From NCBI GenBank assembly GCA_014156375.1, contig RQJH01000003.1:248001-312000 (forward strand): a stretch of 64,000 nucleotides of DNA, in the 5' to 3' direction. Numbering within the stretch: the stretch's first letter is position 1; every line of letters begins with the position of its first letter. The notes below the pieces were generated by a model. The model was not told the DNA's origin, ran no database searches, and saw only the letters and a program-made list of their open reading frames with translations. The position numbers and the translations under genes were made by a program. The stretch comes from Enterobacteriaceae bacterium 89. Lineage in GTDB: Bacteria > Pseudomonadota > Gammaproteobacteria > Enterobacterales > Enterobacteriaceae. Below, piece after piece: positions 1 to 5,728 of this stretch.

Positions 1-17
1 ATTCAGCTGATTGGGTA

Positions 18-470
18 ATGTATGGGGCCATAGCGGCGTGGGTTGCTGTAGCTTGCTCAGTCATTACTTTTATCTTTGCTGCTTACACTTTGACTATATG
101 GAAGAAGCAGGAAAAGTTGAAATTGAAAAGTGAGTTTAAGAGATCCCTTCTGTCACTCGATTACTCAATCCATATGATGCCAGATGATTGGGGGGTTGCA
201 GTATCAAATAGAATTCGTAGCCTTGATAAATCGGCGTATTTGCCAGGTGATAAAGAAGCTGCAGCATCTTTTGATGACCTTAAGAAAAATTGGCATAACG
301 CGATCTCTGCATGGGTTATGTGCGAAGGCCAACGGAAAGAGATGAACTTAACAAAGAAGTGGGAAGAACTTTCGAAGATTTACGTTCAGTACATCAGGGG
401 ACTTGCTGGAAAGGAAACCATATTGAAGAAGTTGGCAGAGATGCATAATGTAGAATTTATCTTTAATTGA
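18..470 (+). CDS. Unknown protein with one N-terminal membrane segment
   Basis: I do not recognise the family. The protein (150 aa from this ATG) begins with a hydrophobic stretch of about 20 residues (roughly residues 5-26) followed by a Lys/Glu-rich, probably helical cytoplasmic part, so it looks like a small membrane-anchored protein. The frame stays open upstream to the window edge (codons for Ser-Ala-Asp-Trp-Val precede the ATG), and no ribosome site precedes base 18, so the true start may lie outside the window. It is more AT-rich than its neighbours and ends in a compact terminator of the kind common in prophages, which suggests a phage or island remnant. Function unknown. Confidence 0.6.
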   Translation: MYGAIAAWVAVACSVITFIFAAYTLTIWKKQEKLKLKSEFKRSLLSLDYSIHMMPDDWGVAVSNRIRSLDKSAYLPGDKEAAASFDDLKKNWHNAISAWVMCEGQRKEMNLTKKWEELSKIYVQYIRGLAGKETILKKLAEMHNVEFIFN

Positions 471-491
471 TTTGATACTATTGAGTTCATG

Positions 492-511
492 CCGCCTACG
501 GGCGGTTTTTT
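492..511 (+). terminator. Rho-independent terminator
   Basis: CCGCC, loop TACG, GGCGG, then six T. It lies 22 nt after the stop of the unknown membrane protein and closes that unit. Confidence 0.8.
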
Positions 512-520
512 ATTGCCATC

Positions 521-894
521 ACCATGGGCTGACCCATCGTAATGGCTATGATGAAAGTATATGACTCAGGTATTTAGCAGCTTCATCAAACGCTAGCGCC
601 CCAGTCACTACCGAAGGTATTGCCAGGGCCTACCCAGATTACTCTTCGCATCATGGGGTATGGTTACTTTTCAAAATTGTCTTCATAAAACAAATCCCAA
701 GGATTTAACGAGCCCTGGAAAGCAGAGTTGCTGAGCAGCTCAGGATCTATCTGCCTACGCACTTGGTGATAGATCGAGTTAACCATGATTGGTTTAAAAA
801 TGGACTATCCCCAGCATTTAGCATCAATGCCTTAAAGCGCAGACCGACTCATCGGCACAATGACGCATCTGTGGATGCTATCTGTGTGGATACA
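521..894. other. Gene-free stretch
   Basis: No convincing gene on either strand. The frame of the next gene is open upstream to base 763, but that extension lacks a ribosome site and reads as non-coding. I see no clear repeat or attachment core here; it may be the scar between a phage-like segment and the core chromosome. Confidence 0.5.
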
Positions 895-1326
895 ATGAAA
901 AAATTAGCCCTTATCGCTTTAAGCCTGTTCGCACTCACCAGCCAGGCAAGTTTTGCTGGCAGCAAAACGCTGGTCGACTACGGCACTGTTCAGCAGAGCC
1001 AGATCATTACTCATACTCAGGAAGGCTATCATCCGCTTCGCACTCTCGCGGCTGGCGCGGTGGGTGGCGTAGTAGGGCATCAGTTTGGTAGCGGTCATGG
1101 CAAAACAGCAATGACTGTCGCCGGGGCTGCCGCCGGAGCGGGCGCTTCTCGCTATCATCAGTCTACGCAACAGGCCGCTGAAGAAGTCCAGTTGCTGATT
1201 AAAACGCAGTCCGGGCAGACTATCCAGGTCGTGCAACCCGTGTCGGCTCAGCTGAGTTTCAAAGCGGGCGACAAGGTCCGTATTCTGACAAATGGCTCTG
1301 ACACAACTGTCGACAAATCTGTTTAA
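895..1326 (+). CDS. Glycine-zipper envelope protein (SlyB/Pcp-like)
   Basis: The 143-residue product starts with a typical signal peptide (about residues 1-21, ending ASFAG with no lipobox cysteine) followed by a glycine zipper at about residues 49-82, where Gly and Ala recur every fourth position (AAGAVGGVVG and later AGAAAGAGAS). This is the pattern of the SlyB/Pcp and YcfJ-type Gly-zipper families, which sit in the cell envelope. The C-terminal half has a small beta-rich segment like other members. The start at 895 is chosen because it opens directly onto the signal peptide; an upstream in-frame start at 763 would add 44 unlike residues. Exact role unknown, possibly an envelope stress or adhesion-linked protein. 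Confidence 0.75.
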   Translation: MKKLALIALSLFALTSQASFAGSKTLVDYGTVQQSQIITHTQEGYHPLRTLAAGAVGGVVGHQFGSGHGKTAMTVAGAAAGAGASRYHQSTQQAAEEVQLLIKTQSGQTIQVVQPVSAQLSFKAGDKVRILTNGSDTTVDKSV

Positions 1327-1414
1327 GGTGTGAGCAAACGGGGAATCATTTTCTGAGTATATTAGGCCTGATATTTGTAATGTTATTCAAACAGGCGTAG
1401 TATCCAGCCCCCAT

Positions 1415-1492
1415 CCGCCACTAGCTCAGCTGGAAGAGCAAATGACATTTTATGTTGTAGTGTACGAGGTTCGAGGCCTCGGTGGCGGTCCA
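1415..1492 (+). tRNA. tRNA-like gene, degenerate anticodon arm
   Basis: A full cloverleaf can be drawn. The acceptor stem CCGCCAC/GTGGCGG has 7 perfect pairs. Then come T8-A9, a D arm GCTC/GAGC with GG in its loop, a T arm CGAGG/CCTCG with loop TTCGAGG, and an encoded CCA end (1490-1492). The middle is abnormal. With two linker bases instead of one, a 5-bp anticodon stem with two G-T pairs forms around the loop ATTTTAT, which would give anticodon UUU after U33 and with A37. The standard register gives almost no anticodon stem. A tRNA pseudogene or an unusual tRNA-like RNA are both possible. A strong terminator follows 12 nt downstream. Confidence 0.6.
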
Positions 1493-1504
1493 AACAAGTA
1501 AGAA

Positions 1505-1527
1505 CCCTGGCATCTGCCGGGGTTTTT
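1505..1527 (+). terminator. Rho-independent terminator after the tRNA-like gene
   Basis: CCCTGGC, loop ATCT, GCCGGGG (7 pairs, one T-G) followed by TTTTT. Its position implies the tRNA-like gene is, or was, transcribed as its own unit. Confidence 0.85.
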
Positions 1528-1569
1528 AGTATCCTGCACCCGATCATTTACATTTTTAAGGAGAGCGCG

Positions 1570-1794
1570 ATGTTAGAAGGGTATTTCGATCTTGATAACG
1601 CGACGGGTAGCGATGCCATCGAGAACAAAAAACGTCTGTTAGCGGTACAGGCTGCGCTGGAAATTTCAAAAGCGTCGGTTTCTGCTTCTACGGCAAACAG
1701 CGGTATTCGCAGCCAGATGGATCTGCGCAACGTGGCGCAGGAAGTGGCGACGCTCGCGGATGCTATTCAGGATGCTTTAGAAGGGGCAGTCTGA
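1570..1794 (+). CDS. Small conserved-looking protein of unknown function
   Basis: A 74-residue soluble protein with a strong ribosome site (AAGGAG) at good spacing from the ATG, so it is very likely a real gene although I do not recognise the family. It has no signal or membrane segment. The sequence reads as two amphipathic helices (about residues 16-45 and 50-72) rich in Ala, Ser and Glu, the look of a small all-helical protein. It lies between a terminator and a GNAT gene, so it is probably transcribed alone. Several in-frame Ala-Leu-Glu runs suggest a coiled or bundled fold. Function unknown. Confidence 0.65.
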   Translation: MLEGYFDLDNATGSDAIENKKRLLAVQAALEISKASVSASTANSGIRSQMDLRNVAQEVATLADAIQDALEGAV

Positions 1795-1813
1795 TTTTTT
1801 ACCGGGGTGGCGG

Positions 1814-2521
1814 TTGTCACCCCATGCAAAACAGCCAAAAAAGGCCATACTTCAGAAACCCCGCGTTGGCAGCCTCCGCAAACAAACACTGTTTCGTCCG
1901 TTGCTGCTGACCGTATCGAACTGGAGCAAAGGCATCATCGACACGCAAACTCTCTACTCCCATCGTCTGATCATTCGCCCCGTAAACGAGAATGACGCAG
2001 CCGATCTGTTCCGCATCTACGGCGATCCTGCTACCAATACCTTCAATCCTGCTGGTCCTTATCCCAGCCTGGTCTACACCCAACAGCGGCTTGGTCAATG
2101 GCTTGACGGCTGGCACTTACATGGGATCGGACAGATGGCCATCGTTGAAAAACACACACCTCAGGAAGTGATTGGCTTCGGCGGCATTAGCGTTCGCCCG
2201 CTTGGCGACGGGCTTACCCACAATCTGGGCTATCGTTTTGCCACCAGCGCCTGGGGAAAAGGGCTGGCGACCGAATTTTGCGAGCGGATGCTGGATTACG
2301 CCTTCGACGATCATCAACTGGAAAAAGTGACGGCGGTGGTGAGGGCAAACCATCTGTCATCGCAAAAGGTGTTGCTCAAAGCCGGGCTGGCGCTGCGCGG
2401 CGAAATAGCCGATATAGCCAATGAGCCTCCGAGCCTGTTTTACGCGCTTAAGCGGGAAGAGTGGCATCGGTACCGTCAGCAGATGCTGCGACCGGCCAAA
2501 TCCGGAATAATCGGGTTTTGA
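1814..2521 (+). CDS. GNAT family N-acetyltransferase (RimJ/RimL type)
   Basis: The body matches Acetyltransf_3 proteins. It opens with LYSHRLIIRPVNENDAADL, has the family's FGGIS strand, and an acetyl-CoA loop region around YRFATSAWGKGLATE, where the R/Q-x-x-G-x-G/A signature is slightly altered to W-G-K-G-L-A. Such enzymes move the acetyl group of acetyl-CoA onto an N-terminal or small-molecule amine. The start is uncertain: this frame begins with TTG at 1814, giving 235 aa, about 45 residues longer than the domain needs, and there is no ATG or GTG nearer the domain. The TTG sits inside a GGGGTG/CACCCC hairpin (1804-1823). Substrate unknown. Confidence 0.75.
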   Translation: MSPHAKQPKKAILQKPRVGSLRKQTLFRPLLLTVSNWSKGIIDTQTLYSHRLIIRPVNENDAADLFRIYGDPATNTFNPAGPYPSLVYTQQRLGQWLDGWHLHGIGQMAIVEKHTPQEVIGFGGISVRPLGDGLTHNLGYRFATSAWGKGLATEFCERMLDYAFDDHQLEKVTAVVRANHLSSQKVLLKAGLALRGEIADIANEPPSLFYALKREEWHRYRQQMLRPAKSGIIGF

Positions 2522-2584
2522 CAGCCTCACGGCATCGTGCGAGCATTGCCAGCTTTCTTATCTGAAGACGAAGCTTAAGTTGTC

Positions 2585-2833
2585 ATGAAGAAACCTGTAC
2601 TTTGCGCCGTTGCCGCACTGGCATTTTTAACTGGTTGTACAAATTCTCCGGCTCACCGGATTGCTGAATGCAAAAAGAAGGGAGGGACGGACGCAGACTG
2701 TACGGCGGCCGAATGGGCGTATGAAAAAGCCAACCCGCTGCCGAAATATAACCCGACCAATTATGATAACTCAGCGGCGCTGCAGGCGGCTTACAACGCC
2801 AACGTCGCGAAAGGCAAAGCTACAACGGAATAA
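2585..2833 (+). CDS. Small lipoprotein of unknown function
   Basis: 82 residues with a classical lipoprotein signal: MKKPVLCAVAALAFLTGC, lipobox LTGC with the lipidated Cys at residue 18, and no Asp at +2, which predicts sorting to the outer membrane. The mature part is short, carries two further Cys (about residues 29 and 39) that could form a disulfide, and has a Tyr/Asn/Pro-rich centre. I do not recognise the family. It is followed at once by a strong terminator, so it is probably a single-gene unit. Confidence 0.75.
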   Translation: MKKPVLCAVAALAFLTGCTNSPAHRIAECKKKGGTDADCTAAEWAYEKANPLPKYNPTNYDNSAALQAAYNANVAKGKATTE

Positions 2834-2844
2834 GCCAAGCCAAC

Positions 2845-2872
2845 AAAAAAGCAGCCCGATGGCTGCTTTTTT
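2845..2872 (+). terminator. Rho-independent terminator
   Basis: AAAAAAGCAGCC, loop CGAT, GGCTGCTTTTTT: 12 pairs with A/T tracts on both sides, so it can work in both directions. It ends the lipoprotein gene and, read on the other strand, also lies downstream of the yncL-like gene. Confidence 0.9.
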
Positions 2873-2898
2873 GTGCTCAGAACAAGCCACAAGCGGTC

Positions 2899-2991
2899 TC
2901 AAATCCAGCCATAGCGAAATGAAAGCAGGCCCACCAAAGCAACGGCTACACAGACATTGATCACAAATACTGTTCTGCTCGAAACATCCAT
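2899..2991 (-). CDS. yncL: YncL-like small membrane protein
   Basis: A 30-residue protein on the minus strand, too short for usual gene calls. It starts MDVSSRTVFVIN and ends SFRYGWI, which agrees closely with my memory of E. coli YncL (31 aa, same SSRTV..IN start and R-x-GW end), a stress-induced single-span inner-membrane protein. Residues about 7-24 are hydrophobic. A GAGG ribosome site lies 8 nt before the ATG. In E. coli yncL also lies near ortT (ydcX). The molecular role of YncL is unknown. Confidence 0.75.
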   Translation of the reverse strand: MDVSSRTVFVINVCVAVALVGLLSFRYGWI

Positions 2992-3171
2992 CTGGTCATC
3001 CTCGTTTTATGCGCCACTAATGATATAGACGTAAGCCATAGAGTTCGCAATCAGACAAAGTTGGATTTTACAAAAGCTGACCTGACGAGAAAACTGAGGG
3101 TAAAACTTGATGCAGGTCATAAAAACAGGCATAGTTCGCGCGAATTTTTTTGACTCAGACTGGTTTTTCCC

Positions 3172-3345
3172 ATGACGCTGTACCAGAAGATGCTGGTTTT
3201 TTATGCCATTATGGCCACCCTCTCAGCATTGGTTACGTGGTTCCTCACTAAAGAGAGCAAACGCATTCGCTTTATTGCGACGCTGCTGATTGGCGCCACC
3301 TGGCCGTTCAGCTTTCCGGTTGCGCTACTGCTTTCGTTGTTCTGA
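3172..3345 (+). CDS. ortT: OrtT/GhoT-family small membrane toxin
   Basis: 57 residues starting MTLYQKMLVFYAIMATLSAL and ending SFPVALLLSLF, matching in length and pattern the GhoT/OrtT family (E. coli OrtT, formerly YdcX, also 57 aa with the same LVFY, WFL and GATWPxSFPVALLxSLF blocks). These proteins have two hydrophobic segments around a basic loop (here KESKRIR, about residues 27-33), insert in the inner membrane and lower the proton-motive force. No ghoS-like antitoxin gene precedes it, which fits an orphan OrtT. In E. coli ortT sits next to ydcY, which here lies 11 kb away beyond srfABC. Confidence 0.85.
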   Translation: MTLYQKMLVFYAIMATLSALVTWFLTKESKRIRFIATLLIGATWPFSFPVALLLSLF

Positions 3346-3354
3346 TCCGGACTA

Positions 3355-3392
3355 TTGCAGCCTCTCACGCGATACTGTATAAAAATACAGTA
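3355..3392 (+). promoter_or_regulatory. Sigma-70 promoter overlapped by a near-consensus LexA (SOS) box
   Basis: Bases 3373-3392 read TACTGTATAAAAATACAGTA, a match to the LexA consensus CTGT-N8-ACAG with both flanking TA/TA bases. The box covers a -10 element TATAAA (3378-3383) that lies 17 bp after a possible -35 TTGCAG (3355-3360). It ends 23 bp before the hydrolase ATG, the geometry of a LexA-repressed promoter. Confidence 0.85.
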
Positions 3393-3415
3393 ATCAGTTA
3401 ACAGGGAGAAGCAAA

Positions 3416-4180
3416 ATGCAGAGTCTGTTTTCAACTATCGCCGGCGGGTCCGTTCGCTGGCACGATATTCCCGGCGTGGGTCATCCGGTGCTGTTTATTC
3501 ACGGCCTGGGCTGCGCTTCATCCTATGATTATCCTCGTATCGTCACCGATCCTGCATTCGGCGGACGCCGGGCGATCCTTATCGATCTCCCCGGTTTTGG
3601 CTACAGTGATAAACCCCAGGATTATGACTATTCAACAACGCAGCAGGCCAGAGTGGTCGCAGAGCTGATTGACGCGCTTGGGCTGAAAAAGGTGGATGTC
3701 TTCGGTCACAGCATGGGCGGCAGCATTGCCACAGAGCTGGCGGAACTGTTGGGCGATCGCATTGATATCCTCGCTGTGTCGGAGCCTAATTTTCAGCCCG
3801 GCGGCGGTTTCTACAGCCGAATGGTGGTTGCCATGCCAGAACAAGCGTTTATAGAGCAGGGCTACAAACAGATTCTGGCAACAGAAACGTCTCCGTGGAA
3901 GGGCTGCCTGCAAAACGCTGTGCCATGGGCGGTGTGGCGGGCATCAAGAAGTATGGTTGATGGCGTAACGCCTTCCTGGATGGACCGATTCACGGCACTC
4001 TCCTGCACCAAAGCCGCCGTTTATGGCGCGCAATCGCTGCCAGATGAAGATGCCGAAGCCCTGACGGCGCGAGGGATCCCGGTACATATCGTGCCGGAAG
4101 CCGGACATTCCATGGCGTGGGAAAACCCTCCCGCTTTTGCAGCCATCCTTGGCCAGATATTTGCTCAGAAGGGCAGCTGA
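3416..4180 (+). CDS. Alpha/beta-fold hydrolase, probably SOS-controlled
   Basis: A 254-residue cytoplasmic protein with the alpha/beta-hydrolase layout: oxyanion-hole strand VLFIHGLG (residues 25-32), nucleophile elbow GHSMGG with Ser99, and catalytic His in EAGHSMAWENP (His231). The acid is probably in the strand before YGAQSLPDEDAE. No signal peptide, and a good GGGAG ribosome site. The substrate cannot be read from sequence; relatives include esterases, dehalogenases and C-C hydrolases. The promoter carries a LexA box, so expression should rise after DNA damage, an unusual control for this family. Its 3' end overlaps the convergent aldehyde dehydrogenase gene by 16 bp. Confidence 0.85.
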   Translation: MQSLFSTIAGGSVRWHDIPGVGHPVLFIHGLGCASSYDYPRIVTDPAFGGRRAILIDLPGFGYSDKPQDYDYSTTQQARVVAELIDALGLKKVDVFGHSMGGSIATELAELLGDRIDILAVSEPNFQPGGGFYSRMVVAMPEQAFIEQGYKQILATETSPWKGCLQNAVPWAVWRASRSMVDGVTPSWMDRFTALSCTKAAVYGAQSLPDEDAEALTARGIPVHIVPEAGHSMAWENPPAFAAILGQIFAQKGS

Positions 4181-5598
4181 CGTGGAGTGATTTGCAGGGT
4201 TATCCAGCGTAATTCGGTAAATTCGTGGATCCCGGCCCGGCCACCAAAGCGTCCGTAGCCAGAAGATTTACAGCCGCCAAAGGGCATTTGCGCTTCATCA
4301 TGCACAGTGGGGCCGTTGATGTGGCAAATACCCGTTTGTAGCTGCTGCGCAACGTTCCACGCTCTGGCGGTATCGCGACTGTAAACGGCGGAGGACAGAC
4401 CATACTCACTTTCGTTGGCTATGGCGATCAGCTCATCGTCACCGCTGGCGCGGAGGATCGCTTTCACGGGGCCAAACGACTCTTCTGACCACAGCCGCAT
4501 GTCACGCGTCACGCCGTCTATCAGAGTTGCGCGCATTTGGGTCGTCTCTCCCGGTCCGCCGGTCAGGATCCTGGCGCCTTTCGCCACGGCGTCTGCAATG
4601 AGTGCGTTGCAGCGAGTGACGGTGCGCTGATCCACCACCGGGCCAAGCAGGCCATCTGGCAGGTTTTTCACCCGACTGACCAGTTGATCAATAAAGCCAT
4701 TCGCTATGGCGCTATCCACGATGATGCGTTCGGTGGACATGCAGATCTGTCCGGAGTTAGCAAAAGCACCGAATGTCGCTCCGGCAGCGGCCTGAGTCAG
4801 ATCGGCATCATCGAGCACCAGCAAAGGGGCTTTGCCTCCCAGCTCCAGTACGACGGGTTTGAGGTGGCGGCCGCAGGTTTCTGCAATTTTGCGTCCAACG
4901 CCCGTTGAGCCCGTAAAGTTGACCCGGCGAATGGCCGGGTGAGCAATCAGACTTTCCACGACGGCTGGCGTCTGTTCCGGGTCGCAGGTCAGATAGTTGA
5001 CGACCCCGGATGGAAAACCGGCAGCGTGCAGAGCCTGGATGATTAAACCCTGAGTGGCGGGGGAAAGCTCGGAGCCTTTGAGGATCACCGTATTGCCGCA
5101 GGCCAGCGGCGTGGCGATAGCACGAACGGCAAGAATAACCGGTGCGTTCCAGGGCGCCATGCCCAGCACCACACCAGCCCCCTGGCGAACGCCCATCGCA
5201 AGGTTACCCGGAACGTTAGAGGGAATAAGCTGTCCGTCAATCTGGGTGGTCAGCGCCGCCGCTTCGCGCAGAATTTCGGCGCCAAGATGGACGTTAAAAC
5301 CCGCCCAGTGCGGCGTTGCGCCTGTTTCCGCTGCCATGACGGCAACAAACTTGTCACTGCGTTTCTCAAGCTCATCGGCCGCATTCAGCAACAGGCTGCG
5401 GCGTTCGGCTGGCGTTGTGCGACACCAAAGCGCGAATGCCCGAGAGGCGGCTTCGGCAGCCAGCAGAGCGTCATCAGGAGTCGCGGAATCGGAGAGGCTG
5501 GCAACGGTGCCGTCAACCGGGTTGTGGCGTTCGAAGGTGCGCTCATCCTTCGCCTTCACGCTGTTTCCATCAATAAACAAAGTGCAACGGGTCGTCAT
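4165..5598 (-). CDS. NAD(P)-dependent aldehyde dehydrogenase (aromatic aldehyde type)
   Basis: A 477-residue ALDH-superfamily enzyme that oxidises an aldehyde to the acid. Key parts are present: cofactor and oxyanion Asn in APWNAPV (Asn151), the Lys in VILKGSE (Lys174), the G-x-G-x-x-G-like loop FTGSTGVG (about 228-235), the general base in LELGGK (Glu252) and the nucleophile in NSGQICMST (Cys286). The C-terminal QMPFGGCKSSGYGRFGG block fits the salicylaldehyde/vanillin dehydrogenase branch, but the true substrate is not shown. It stands alone, convergent with the SOS-linked hydrolase and followed downstream by no obvious pathway partner. Start chosen at the ATG giving the usual family length. 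Confidence 0.88.
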   Translation of the reverse strand: MTTRCTLFIDGNSVKAKDERTFERHNPVDGTVASLSDSATPDDALLAAEAASRAFALWCRTTPAERRSLLLNAADELEKRSDKFVAVMAAETGATPHWAGFNVHLGAEILREAAALTTQIDGQLIPSNVPGNLAMGVRQGAGVVLGMAPWNAPVILAVRAIATPLACGNTVILKGSELSPATQGLIIQALHAAGFPSGVVNYLTCDPEQTPAVVESLIAHPAIRRVNFTGSTGVGRKIAETCGRHLKPVVLELGGKAPLLVLDDADLTQAAAGATFGAFANSGQICMSTERIIVDSAIANGFIDQLVSRVKNLPDGLLGPVVDQRTVTRCNALIADAVAKGARILTGGPGETTQMRATLIDGVTRDMRLWSEESFGPVKAILRASGDDELIAIANESEYGLSSAVYSRDTARAWNVAQQLQTGICHINGPTVHDEAQMPFGGCKSSGYGRFGGRAGIHEFTELRWITLQITPRQLPF

Positions 5599-5728
5599 AC
5601 ATACCTCATTGTTCTGGTTGATGAAATGAGTGTACAGAGCCGCTGAAGGAAGGCCAGAGAAGGGCCGTTAATCGCACATTTTATTTCAGGTGTTCAATCC
5701 GGCTCACATCCTTGTGGCCGGAAGAGGA

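Noticed and set aside
763-894. N-terminal extension of the glycine-zipper protein
   Set aside because: The 44 extra residues have no ribosome site and would place the signal peptide inside the protein.
3172-3345. Full GhoT/GhoS toxin-antitoxin pair
   Set aside because: No GhoS-size frame with a ribosome site precedes the gene; an orphan OrtT fits better.
5699-5721. Terminator after srfC
   Set aside because: CCGGC/GCCGG hairpin has no T tract on the srfC strand and short arms, so I did not list it.
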